This document shows positions 47,501 through 59,500 of a stretch of DNA of 64,000 nucleotides, piece after piece. A model generated the notes under the pieces. That model saw only the letters and a program-made list of their open reading frames with translations. It made no database searches and was not told where the DNA came from. Both the position numbers and the translations under genes were made by a program. Origin of the DNA: Campylorhamphus procurvoides (taxonomy: Eukaryota; Chordata; Aves; Passeriformes; Dendrocolaptidae); NCBI GenBank assembly GCA_013396655.1, contig WBMV01008221.1:681905-745904 (forward strand), given 5' to 3'. Position 1 is the stretch's first letter. Each line of letters starts with the position of its first letter.

Positions 47501-50500
47501 AAGTGTGTCTGTAAATTTTAATTAACTTAGTCTAATAAACGTCTTTGAGAGGTAGAAGTTCTCTTCAGCCACGACTAAAGTGCAGCTGCTCTTTTAATAG
47601 TGAACAAGAATGCTACTGAACAGTTCTGAGCAGGAAATAAACGCTGTCTTAGGCAGTTGCAAGTGTAGGTAGGCAGAGAAGAGCTGGAAAGTGTCCAGAA
47701 GCTGCTGCACAGAGAAAACGGCCAGGAACTCTGGTTTACATCTTATCTGAAGGCTTATTCCATTAGCAATAAAGTTCCTCCCTTCATACCATGCTTGGTC
47801 ATATTGGCCCATAAAAGAAACATGAAACCTCTTGAATCACTCTCCTCACTTCCTGCAGTTTTGGAGATATAGACTGGACTTGACACCACTTAAATCTGAA
47901 TCCTTAAAAAGTCTTAGGACTTTAAAAATCACCTTGACAAATGAAAAAAACAGTCAGTGACTGAAACTGGAAATTTCAAGTTTATTGCCAACCTCAACCA
48001 CAACAGTTCAAAAACTTTCTCCTAACTCTAGGTTTATCAAATCAAAACCTTCCTGTTCCCAGGATAATCTGCTTTGGGAGGAATGAAGTATCTGTGAGAC
48101 TGCATTTAGTTGGGGCAATTTAGCATTTAGCTCAGCAAATCTGAGCTCAGCATCAGTGCTTTTTTAAAAATGGAGCCAAGCTTTTCTGGTTCCTAACAGG
48201 ACAAACACACATCCAGTCATCACAAAACTTGTGGGGAGCTCGGATTTAGAGTGCAAACGTGTAGTTGTGCAGTGGTAATGCCACTTTTCCTTTGTTAGTC
48301 TGATGACAATATCAGATGGCAGAATGCCAGGGAAAATGGCTGGAATTGCAGGAGTCTCTGCCCTCTGTAACCTCCACACAGTCACACCATGACACCACAA
48401 GAGGAGGTGGTGGTGCTACACCTGCAGTAGAAAAATATCCGCTCTATTCTGTCCAAAAGAGAAGGATTTAAACCTGCCTCTTGCTATTATTAAAGCTAAA
48501 ACTTTGCAGAAGCAAGAGCAATTGTATGCTGCAGAACTTTATGTATACCTGAGCATTTAGAACGCTTCTGAGACAGGAATAGGTGCCAGAAGCTGTCTGA
48601 TATATTTTTGGGTGGCTTTAAATTAGCTTCACTTGCAAAAAAAGAAATGATTTGGTAGAGTAAACTATATCCATCAATGGAAAAGAAGTGGTCAGATGGG
48701 AAAGTATAATATGACTGGCTTAGGCAAAAGGCCTTTTTTCCCCATTACAATTAATTTCAGTGGACTTGGGCCTACAAGCCCCTGGCCTTGGGCACTTTTC
48801 ACATCATAACAGTTGTGGGGAGGGAAAATGCAGAGATGAAATGCAGCCATTCAAAACTAGCCCAAAGCTGTTCTAGCAAATAGACAGACTTTTCTCATTT
48901 TCATGAAACCATTGAATATATGAATTTCACTGGATTCACTTTCTTGTGCCAAAGAAGTCAACATAGTTCATCCTGGCATGTTCAAAATTGGAAGGATCTG
49001 ATTGACAGAAGAGGGAGATGGCAGATTCAGAATATTCAAATCTTGCTGTTGCACAGTTCACTGCAATACAAAAGATACACACACAAAGAAATACTGCTGA
49101 CAGTCCATCCATTGCACTGTGCCATATATAGTTTACATTTTCTTTAAAATATTTTTGTGGTTTTCTATTTTACTGCCTCATAATTATCTTTTAAACTTCA
49201 TATTATATTTTCATATTTTAAACTATAGATTCCTCATGGATAGTATTTTTTTTTTTTAAATTAGAGCCATGCAGTGCTTTTCTTATTTTTGGGAACATAT
49301 CTATATTTTCTCTTCCAGAAAAGGTCTCTCTCACAAAGTTTTAATTTTCTGGACTGAGAGTGTCCAAAAATAAAACTTAATCAAGGGTCCTTCTTGAGGA
49401 AATGTGGGATTTTACCTTGGAACCATCAGAAGCAAACATATGAAGCCCCAGTAAAGAGCCTTTGACCAAAACCCACACTTAAACAGTGCACTGAGGCATG
49501 GTATACAGACATCCAAATTATCCTTAAACAAACTGGGGTGTTTAATGGCAGCAGTCCTCCCTTGCTCATGGTGATGTGATTCTACATACAGGTACTTTAC
49601 CCTGTTTCTCCACAAGATAGATGCTCCAAGACTTACCCCAGTCCAGAGAATTGGCTGAGCCTGCAAAGCCTGCCAAGTTTTTTGTGAGGCTAAACAATGC
49701 AGTGCTATTCAAGGCAAGAGAGATGCTCGATATGCATGTGCCCCTGTGACAGTATCAGGTTGTGATACCCCACAGCCCCTCATGTAACTCCACTCCTTGC
49801 AAAGACTCATCCTGTGCAGCTCAGCTCCACTCAGTAGTTCACGGAGGAATGGGGCAAACATGTGACTTCTGTTTGTTCTCTCATACTCCTCCCTAGTACA
49901 TTTGCTGAGGGAGTGTTTTGCTTTGAAACTTTTTGATAATAAATAAGTACATTGCAATGTGTTTATGTCAGTGAAGACCAAGCCAAAGGCAGTGCCTTGC
50001 ACTTACTGCAGAGATGGGTGTCAATCCACACTTGTTGTGGAGTTTTGCAGTCAAGACCCATTCCCATGGAAAGGTGATGGAAATAGCCCTTTGCTTCTTC
50101 TCTTCTCTGTGCAGGTGACACAGAGACCTTCCCTGGGTGCTTGCCTGAGGAGGAAGCCCTGAGCCACCCAGGGAGGCCAGCCAAAAAAGGACAGCTGGGA
50201 GATGAACAGACCTCCACCAAACTCCTGTCCATGTCTGAGATAATGGTTTTCAGGTAAGGTTCATTCAGAGAACTGAACATGAGTGTCCATCCAGGAAGCA
50301 CGTGGAATCAGATGGGTGGGGAATTCCTGGATTTCTGTTAAATCACATGATCCATTTAGTGTGGGGAAGAAATGTAATTTTTTTTTCTCCAGAGGAATGA
50401 GAAATGAGGAACAAATTTCATCCCAATGGAGGCAGTGCAGGCAAAATAAGCATTAGGAGAGCACGTGTGTGATGCATTCCACATATGTACAGATGTCTTC

Positions 50501-51239
50501 CTTCAAGGTTCCTCTCAGCTGACAATACACTTTTCCCTAAAAGGGGAAGCCATGATCAGTAAAGGTTTCATGTATGTGAAATTAGGGTCTGTATTCTTGC
50601 ATTTCTTAGCTCTGAGGCACTCCCCAAGTAACTTGAGTCACGGCAGTGTGAGTCCTCCAAACTCAGTCCAGCAGTCAAACATCAGCAGATGATGAATGAA
50701 CCCTGTCTGGACGCCGGCTTTGTAAGGAAAGCAGGTGAGTCCTGTCTGGTCTCGAGTTCAGTTAGAACACTTCAAACAGCACCAGCTAATACATCTTCTC
50801 ATCTCCTGCTTTATTTGCCATTAGGCAATCCTTCCTCAGGCTTTCTTGTGTTCTGCATAGTCGTTCATTTGAACTGCCATTCTCCTTGGCAAGCCGCAGG
50901 ATTTTCAAACGCAGGTTAAAGCAGGTATTTCCCCAAGCAGATAGTGCACGTACTTCTGGGAGCCCTTTGTAGCATTTACTTTACTAAGGTCTAGCAGCTC
51001 CAGTTTGCCATTTGTCTCGTTTCAAGCTTATGATTAAACATTTTATCTTAAGCCATCAAAAAAGCCCTTCTTAAAAGACTAAATAGAACACTTCACATGA
51101 AACCTTTCCTATGAAAAGAAGGTTTCTGGATATGAGATATACAGTAATTAATGCTGCTTGATAGAATCTATAAATGTACACTGTAGCAATGCTATTTGCT
51201 TTAAGTACTACTTTAAGCAGAAAAAGGCAATGAATCCCC
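44521..51239. other. Unique noncoding DNA
   Basis: (AAT)5 lies at 44601-44615, a TTTTG-type tract at 45385-45400 and T12 at 49246-49257. Open frames reach 112 codons (49963-50301, minus). The plus frame 45886-46206 (106 codons) has a C-terminal half of protein-like composition, noted as a finding. No domain, signal peptide or membrane segment is convincing. No gene is called. Confidence 0.6.
44601..44615. repeat. (AAT)5 microsatellite
   Basis: Five AAT triplets. Confidence 0.85.
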
Positions 51240-51480
51240 CTTCCAGTGCCTGATTTTATGTTTAAGAGCTAATGAACTGAATTCTTCGTAAACATTGGCA
51301 AAAGATGCAAATGAACAGACAGATTCTCCAAATGCAAAGGGACACATGAGAAAGAGCTAATTTTACACAATTGACACTCTAACCTTTTTGGATCAGTGGA
51401 ATTAGAGGCTGATTAATCTGCCATGATTAGCATTTATTGAAGCTTTTGACACTGCTGCATTGTTTTTCTTTTCCTTTTCT
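51240..51480. promoter_or_regulatory. Candidate conserved noncoding block
   Basis: A unique stretch with GAGCTAATGAACTG, AAAGATGCAAATGAAC (a POU-type ATGCAAAT octamer), GAGCTAATTTTACAC, GAGGCTGATTAATCTGCC and ATGATTAGCATTTATTG. GATTAATC is a palindromic bicoid/OTX-type core. The density of such words in 240 bases is enhancer-like. This is inference from motif content alone. Confidence 0.3.
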
Positions 51481-54400
51481 TTTGTGTCTCTGAGAGTTAA
51501 CAGTTTATAATACATTTAACTACCAGTCCATCACCCTGACAGGGTCATAGCTTTCCTTTATGGACTTTTAAAATTAATAACAGACAGTTCTATTTTGACA
51601 TGCCCTTGCTTCTGCTGCAGAACTCGGCTGTTTAATTGTAGAGCTGGCCTCTTGTGGCCAAATGCTCCCAATGTTTAGCAAGGGTTGAAAATATGGATGT
51701 TAGGAGAAAAACTGGCAGATGGCTGACAAGGCATTTTTACTCATAACACACCAGTAAAACTTTAACTCAGAAGATTTAGTGCTAGAGCTTTGCAGTCAGC
51801 AAGCTGCAGCCATATGCAGATTTTTTTTTCAAACTTCTAAACTGATGGTTTTGCAAAGTGTGCATAAGCAGCCTTTATTGATTATGATGTTAAAAATTGA
51901 AAGCGTCAGTATCATTTAGCTTGAGACACTTTTAAAAGAAAAAATGAACATTCATTTTCATTATGAATTCCTGATAGGCCAGGCACTAGTAAGGTCTATG
52001 GTCTTTATTTTTTAAAACTAAAGCAAGGAACACTCTTGCTACATTTTTCCTTTTCCTAAAAGAAATGTTGTATATATGAATCAAACAGCACCTAACATAT
52101 ATACAGTAACTGTTGGTTCTTACACATTCATAGACTCCAGATGATGTCCCGACCCATGAAAGTGACTTGTTAGCTGGATATAAAATCACAGACACCATAA
52201 GCCTGGGTGATAGCTTCACAGCCTAACTTTCAGACACAAGTTAGTATTTATAACACTCTCAGTACCTATCTATCACCGCAAAAAGCGTGTTAAATAACTT
52301 TAAAGGCCTGACAAACCCACAAAACTAGGAAATGAAGATTTATGGGTGCACAGTCCATGAATTCATTCTATTGTGCCCAGGTGTTACGGCACACGCTGCA
52401 ATGACATACGTTTGCTTTAGTTTAACTGTGTAGTGATGCAAGTACATTATCACAGGTATCCTGCAGTGGCCAGGGAGCACTCCCCACCATTTTTTCCATT
52501 AAATGCAGCCAAACTTTGTGCTTGGTCATGAAACATGGTATAAAGGGGCTTGTTACTTACATCGTTTGTGTGTTGTTCTACGCCACAAGACATTAATTCA
52601 CATGTATCAGCTATTTGTAAGTATATTTTATACTAAAAAGCTAGAAAATATGTTTTCCTTAGAAGCTCAAGAAAAAAGTCATGTGCCTTAGTCTTAGTTC
52701 AGAAAGAAATAAACGAAATAATTTTTCAGTGAGGGAAAAAAACAAAAGAAAAATACATATTTTTTATAGTCCTGTGAGGCAGCTCTCTTTCCTGAACACA
52801 GCCTTGGTACAAAAAAACCCCAAATGTGCATTTTCTAGTGCAGCTGAGCCTCAAATTTGTCTGTGTAAAACCACATTTGTAGGTAGAAGAGGAAAAATTA
52901 TGCACCTAAATATCTTTGCTCAAACAGTGAATGAGTCTGCAGTCAGATGGGTGTTTTGCAGGATGGTATGTCCTTTGCAGATGCATCTCTTGCACTGGCC
53001 AGGGCAGGGCTTTCTCCCCTGACAAAGTTTTACCTGAAATTCCTTTTTAGGAAGATACATTGGAAATGGAATTCCCTTAAACCCTCAAGCACAGTGGTGC
53101 AATTATACCATAAATCAAATTAATTAAACAGAGTTTACATCTATCAGGGCCTCCAAGAGCTCTGACAAATTCTGCCCCGTCTGCAAGTCAAGAAGGAAGC
53201 TAAATGGTAGGGACAGAGGTCCCCTCACAGCCATTACTGGTCAGAGCAGTCCATCGTTTGGGATCTGCTCTTGAAATAATGAGGCTGGAGACCTCCTCCA
53301 ACAATTCCCTCAGGGCAGGCCTTCCTTATTTTCTCGTCTTTCCCACTTGGAGAAGGACTGCTTCTCCTCTCCCCCTGTGCCTCCACCCTTGCACAGCCAG
53401 AGAGGGCTCTGTCCTGCTACCAGGCTCTGAGGGTCCAAACCCACTCATTGCTGTACTTGATGCACTCATTTTCCTAATTGCACTCCCACTTTCAGTTCGA
53501 CTGAGCCCACTTTGGGCATCTGGCACAGCCATCCTAAACATCTGCTCCACCTCTGTGTTGGAGAGCAGCGGGCTCTGCTGATATCCTGCCAAAGAGGAGT
53601 GGGGCAAGGAACCTGCTGCAGATCCATCTCTGCTTCTAAAAGAGTAGGTGAGGACATGACCTTCCCCAATTCCCAAGGTCAGCCTTACAGGATATTTTTG
53701 AGAAAGATATGCCATTCTCCTGTCAGATTTCTGGGAGCCAGTGAGTCAGTCTATCTGGAGCATTCCTAATCTCCACACACCTCCAATGCCCCAAGGAGGG
53801 GAAAAGAAGCCCCATGCACCAGGGAGGGCTGAGATTCAGCCTTTTAGTTGGAGGCTGTCGTGAGGACAAGGGTGGGAGAAAGTGAGGTTGTGTGGGAGGA
53901 AGAGATTTGTTGTGTAAAGCAATCAAGAAAACCAAAGGAAAGCCTCCTTTGTGAGATATCGAGTCAAAATGGGGACAGTATTTTGAAAACATTTTTGGTT
54001 GCAGTAGCAGGCTGATAAGCAGCAGCAGGTCACCTGACTCTGTAATTTCATGTTACCAATTACTGCAATCGAATTGATTACATGATCTAGCTCTATGTGT
54101 ATTACCTGAGAGTGTGGCCCCTGGTGTTTTGAACACTTATGCATAAAGATTGCTATAATTCTTGTTAATAGTCATTGCAGTTCATCTATCGCTCATCTAT
54201 AATCTCTTGAAGATATAATAGGAATAATTACCATGAGGCACAATGGGGAAATGGAGTCTAACACCCTGGCTGGGGCTGAATCACACCAGAGCCTGCATTA
54301 GTCAAGCTTTGCCTGGGGAATGCCCAAAAAATTTCCAGTGAGTCAAACCTGCTGAAAACCTGGCCGAGTTCCCTCCTTTATGAAAACTTTCCAAAGATTA

Positions 54401-54900
54401 GCCCTGCTTTTTGCCACAGAGTTATTTCCTCTGAGGAAGATACTGCAAGGGCAGGAGTTCATTTGGCCAAATAAATATTATCCAATACTATGGAAGTATT
54501 GGCATTTCCGAGGCTAAAGCAGAAAAAAAAATCCATTTAATACTAGAAGTCAGGATTTCTTGCTCCCTTAGTACCTTGCCAGCTCCAGGCTGTGCCAAAG
54601 CCACTATTGCCAAGGGGATAATGAGGTAATGTGCCTGGGTGATAAAATTCTGGCTTTCTGGCTTGTTTCCTGAGATAGAAGATGGCACACACCTATGTTC
54701 ATATGAAAAGGCAGTGTGGGATCTTTCAGGAGGCTTTCCAGATTAAAAATAATGTATCAGAGAGAAAAAAAATAAAGATCTAAGAATTAGACAGATGAAA
54801 ATATCCTTTAACTGCCTATAAACCGAAAGGAAACTCCAGTTGCAGAATACTGGCCCATGCCTAATCCAAAGTCTGCATTAACTAATGCTTGTTGGATGTT
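51481..54900. other. Unique noncoding DNA
   Basis: Mostly AT-rich, except 53200-53720, which is GC-richer and gives overlapping open frames on both strands (125 codons 53204-53581 plus; 129 codons 53326-53715 minus). The mirror-image openness reflects base composition, and neither frame shows a known domain. No repeat is recognised. Confidence 0.6.
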
Positions 54901-54959
54901 GAATTACAACAGAAAGCCTATGTTAATGCATGTGAGAGCCACATGAATATCAAACAAAT

Positions 54960-55008
54960 TCATTACGATCAGTGCTATTACAGTGAATACCAAATGAGTT
55001 CGTAATGA
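54960..55008. repeat. 9-bp inverted repeat
   Basis: TCATTACGA (54960-54968) and TCGTAATGA (55000-55008) are exact reverse complements separated by 31 bases. Each arm keeps a CpG. It may be a paired binding site or chance. Confidence 0.6.
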
Positions 55009-55245
55009 TGGAACAATGAAACTGTTACTGATAGATTTTATTTCTGCAACAAATCCTCTGTATAAGGGTCCACTCCTGTAGTATTAATTCTAATATAAGA
55101 CTGCATCTGAATATTAGCATCATCAGATAAATTATACCTTTCAATATTCTGAACTATACAGTTCAACTTTTTTTTCCCCATCAGTATATAATTTTTTTTT
55201 AATCTCAATTTGTCCTTAAAGTTTGATGACTATTGTAAAGGGGTA

Positions 55246-55433
55246 ACACTTTATTTTAAGTATCCAATCATTAGGAATTCATTTAGTATTCATTGCAATA
55301 ACACTAATACAATAGAATCGAATGAATAAGAAATTCATTTAGAGTTCATATAGATGTGATATGTACTTCTAGAAGAGTTCCACTCTAATTCAGCATGAGT
55401 TTAGCATTATTTAATGGACACTTTATTTTAAGT
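55246..55433. repeat. Internally repeated AT-rich element
   Basis: The exact 16-mer ACACTTTATTTTAAGT occurs at 55246-55261 and again at 55418-55433 in the same orientation. Between them an 18-mer starting AATTCATTTAG and ending TTCAT is repeated at 55276-55293 and 55332-55349 (16 of 18 identical). Together these form a bounded element of about 190 bp. It may be an ancient nonautonomous transposon or a decayed tandem array. I do not recognise the family with confidence. Confidence 0.6.
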
Positions 55434-56340
55434 GTACTGGTAAGGATGACTTAATTGCTACACTAAGATATTTAGATTTTTAAATTTTTTTTAAAAGAAA
55501 GCTTAAGATATATGGCACATTCATCAGAATAGGATGCAAGCATTTCAAACCTGTGCAAGAGCATCAGTTTTCTGAAAATGGTTAAAAGAACATCTGAATA
55601 TCCTTTTTTTCCTGATTGCTATTGATGTATTTACAGAACATGGTATTACAGAGGTGACAATAATTGTTTGATTGTACAATGCATACCTGCTGTTTGAAGA
55701 ACCGATTTTTGTATTAGGACATAAAGCACAATTTTTTTTTTTTCATTAGCATGAAGGACTTCTAATGTATAAATTGCAACTGTAGGAACAAAGGCAAGTC
55801 AGCCCTTCCTCCAGATTATGATCTTCAAAGTCAGAAAAGAGCTACATCAGTGTTCAACTTCCCCATACGGTGCAAGTAAATCGAAGAAATGCCCCTATTC
55901 AGTAAGGGCAAAGCCTTACAGATAACCTCTCTTTCCTCTTTAAGCTTACTGCCTTCCATCCATTAGTGATGGGTACTGCAAACTGCAGCCACATCACTGA
56001 ATCTGACAAAGTTATGCCGAACCCAGAGGGATTATGATGATTTGCCTATAATTTCTGGACTTCAGCAAACACACAAATGCATTTATGAAGTACTGACTAT
56101 CCTTTCAGCTAACTCTTCATTAAAATGTATTTAGATGTCCTTCAAAAGAAAAAAAATCATCTTACAGTGAAACTCAAACTGGCTGATTCCCAGGCTTACA
56201 GTTACTTTCCTATCAAGAATTAATGCAATATCATGCACACACCATTACTGAAAAATTCTACGCTGTTTTTTGCCAAGTGTTCCTATATAACAGTTTTATC
56301 ACAAGTCTGACAGCCGCCATAAAAATTCCAGGCATTCTAT
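55434..56340. other. AT-rich noncoding DNA
   Basis: No open frame of note. T12 lies at 55732-55743. No repeat family is recognised. Confidence 0.6.
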
Positions 56341-56570
56341 ATCAACAGCCCTCTTTGTACTAAGTTATTAAACATTAAATTTTTATTCGTCATTTGTATT
56401 CTGTTATGCAAAATAAGCTCCTTGATAAGATGTGTCTTCTTAATTGGGCCCTTGATGCTTCTTGGATCGGAGTTGTCAGATTAGCTGGAAGAAGAGGCTC
56501 TGCATTGAGCCAGCTCGCTACCAGGAGACCAATAGCTTTGTAACAACGATATTAAGTTAGAGGGGCCAAA
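56341..56570. promoter_or_regulatory. Candidate conserved noncoding block
   Basis: A unique stretch with TTATTCGTCATTTG, GTTATGCAAAATAAGC, CCTTGATAAGATGTG (GATA-type), TCTTAATTGGGCCC and GTCAGATTAGCTGG. It retains several CpGs (TTCGTC, ATCGGAG, GCTCGC, AACGAT). Enhancer-like composition only. Confidence 0.25.
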
Positions 56571-59500
56571 TGGAGGGCAGCACTAGGCTCAGGTGAGACT
56601 CTACATCTGTGCATGTCTTATGCTCAGGCACTTTTCTCATAGCATCAGCAGGGCTGATGGAAATAGATTTGTTTGTTGTTTACAGCATGCAGCTGTGGAT
56701 GCTGCTGCATGGGAGTTGTATAAGATTGAAGCAAATTTGTACTGAGACTAAAATATTGAGCTTTTCTCCAGTCAGCAGTCTCTGGAATCTTATTGTTGAA
56801 AACTTTATCTAGTTGTAACCCTCCCCAGGGTGATTTTTGTTTGCAGCTGCCCTGCTCTCTCTCACTGCCTGTCCCACACTGCCTTTGCATCCGCCAGTGC
56901 AGGAGTGGGCTCCTGGTGCAGGAGGTATTGGCTGGGCCAGGCAGGAGTGATGACAACTGGGTCATGCATTTTGTACACGGGGTTTTCCAGAAAGCTTTTT
57001 CATTCTCACAAATCCCTTCGACAGCTGTCATTAGGAGACATCATTATTTTCTTCCCTTTTAGCTACAACCTGAAGAAAGGGCTCAACATTTCATGTGGCA
57101 CTTGGTGGCAAAGTGTAAGAAACCTCTAATCACATGGTGAAAAAAAAGAAAGCCCTCATCAAAATGTAGGATTTATTATTTTCATAAGGTAGACCAGTTC
57201 TAACAGAAGTATAATATGTTTCCAGGCTGGTGCTAGAAATTTAATTGATTAAGGCTTCTGGTATTTTTCTTTTTTTTTTTTTTTTTGACTGAATTATCCT
57301 GCAATTCTGAAAAAACATGACTCCCTCATTTTATCAGTTATTGTCTGTGTTACAGCCAGACGTGGAGACCTCACCAACATTCATGCTTTGAGCAGGAGCA
57401 GAGCTGCTGCCTCATTAGAGCAGCTGGGCCAGGAGAGCATGAAGGGAGTCACCTTTCCAGTTTGCAGGTGGGAATCAGAGAGTCAATGGTATGACCAAAG
57501 TCACACTTGGAGGCTGCATTGGAGGGACACAGTGAACTGAAACTTCTCACGTTTCAACCATCAGACCTTTCTCCTGTCATAATTAAAACAGGTTGATTTG
57601 GTATTCAGCAAAATACTACATCTCAGGGTGGTGCCTGACCTCCCAGAGCACATTGCTTTGTTTCCCTAAACATTATAAATCCTTCTGTAGTTTTTATCTA
57701 AGACACTCTGATTTTTTTCCCCATATTTTTGGCACAAAATAGCTTACTGGTACGCAATATTATGGGGATTTAATCACCTATTGCTGTGAGATTGTTTTGG
57801 ATTGTTATCTAGGAAAGGTTTAGAGTTTTTAATATAGACTTTTTAGAAAAAAGTCGTTTGAATGAGTACAAACCCTAATCCAGTGAATGTACTGGTGTAC
57901 GTTTTCCTTTCAGTACACCTGCTGCAGTTTAGCTTGTGGGCAACGCAAAGGAATAGACAACAGTCTCATCTCTTTTACTAACTTCTCTTTAGCCACAGTG
58001 ATTTTTTCTAAGCATTTCATCTCTACAGAGCATTTGACTGAAGTTTTGATATCCATCTGGAGAAACAATTTCTCTGGAAGAAAGGTGTAACACCGAGTGC
58101 TGTATATTGACCCTATGCAGAGCTGTCTAGTTTTGAATGAAGGCCCTCTGCAAATCTCCCTGTGTTTGCTCACACACGGCCCCACACAGGCTGCATGACT
58201 ACGAGGCTGTTGTGGATCACTGGCTATCAGCAGCAGGACTGAGAATATTAGTTTGCACCTAACATGTTTTGTGCTTTTAGCTGAGACAAGGGTCAAACAA
58301 GCAGAAGCACAGTAGGGGAAAAAGGCAGTTATATCATCCAAAGACATTACAAAGATATGTCGGGATATCCTTTCTTTCTGTTACAAGTGTGGAGACCTGC
58401 TTGCTTTTTTTCAGGCTAAGGACAGCTGTTCCTCCTAAGGAAACAGTGCTAAGGCCACCTATGCCAGACCTGTGTTTAAAGGCAAGAAAAAGTCATGGGG
58501 ATCCTGCCAAGGCAGTAAAAACACTCAGTGACAATGGGGAAGATGTAGTTGGTTGAGGCACATGTCCCAGCATCAGCATCTCACACAACTCAAGGGTGAA
58601 GGAGCAGTAGGTGTTGGCAGTTCCCCCTCCACCTCTACAGTCAGCAGCCAAGAGAGGGAGGACAGCAGCAAAGAAGGTGTGTGTTTCCAGCATTGCTCTG
58701 TTATGCATTCAGAGCATTTTCCCTAAGGCAGGGTAGAGCTGCTTGCTCACTCAGTGCCCCGTGCTCTGCCCAGCACAGCTGCAGCAACCCTGTTGATGCT
58801 GACAGCACTGAATTTCCTAGAGGTGATCTCCACACCTTCCAGGAGCAGAATCTTAAAGGAATTTCAGTGCCTAATTTCCAGATTTCAAGCATTGTTCTAC
58901 ACCTTAATGTGTTTAGAAGCTGAATCTGTATGCAGGTCAGTTGTGGGCACCTGTGGTTATTCTGTCTGCTGTTCCTTTCCTTCCATCTCCAACTCAGGGT
59001 GAAAGACACTTGGGTCAGAGCCTAGGAGCTGACCAGATGATTTGCACCAGTGCCAGGAGAGCACTGCTGTGGCAAAGTAACATGACAAAGGGCACCCTCT
59101 AGTAGGTTGGTGGCAGAGTTAACCCTGAGCCCTCAGTTGCAGGACTATCTCAGCTGAGACAGCATGTTATCTGCAGCCTTCCCTTGAGTGAGTTCTTTTA
59201 GCTGCCATTTAGCTTAGAAATATCAGGCTCCCTCCTTGACTCAGAAAAGTCTTTCTCACAGCACTTGAAACAGTTTTTGAACATTGTTTATAGAAAATTA
59301 CAAAGATTTCTAAAGGAAAAAAGGGAGAGAGTCTTTAAATTCTGGGGGAGCCTACTGTTATCTGCAGAACTAAAACCCACAGTCCTGACTGACTAAATGG
59401 ATATCTTACATTTATAATAATTCTTTCAAGATATACCAGCTAACCCATGTGATTTCAGCAGCCATGGCTCCAGCATCTGGCTGTGTTTTGACGTTTCGAA

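Noticed and set aside
48745..48775. AATTTCAGTGGACTTGGGCC, reminiscent of phrases in old amniote repeats
   Set aside because: Too short and isolated to assign to any element.
53204..53715. Overlapping 125-codon plus and 129-codon minus frames
   Set aside because: Both strands are open because the patch is GC-richer and poor in stop trinucleotides. Neither translation resembles a known protein.
57910..58347. Longest open frame of the window, 145 codons on the minus strand
   Set aside because: Frames of this length are expected by chance in 128 kb of double-stranded noncoding sequence. The translation has no recognisable domain, and no convincing splice or promoter context frames it.
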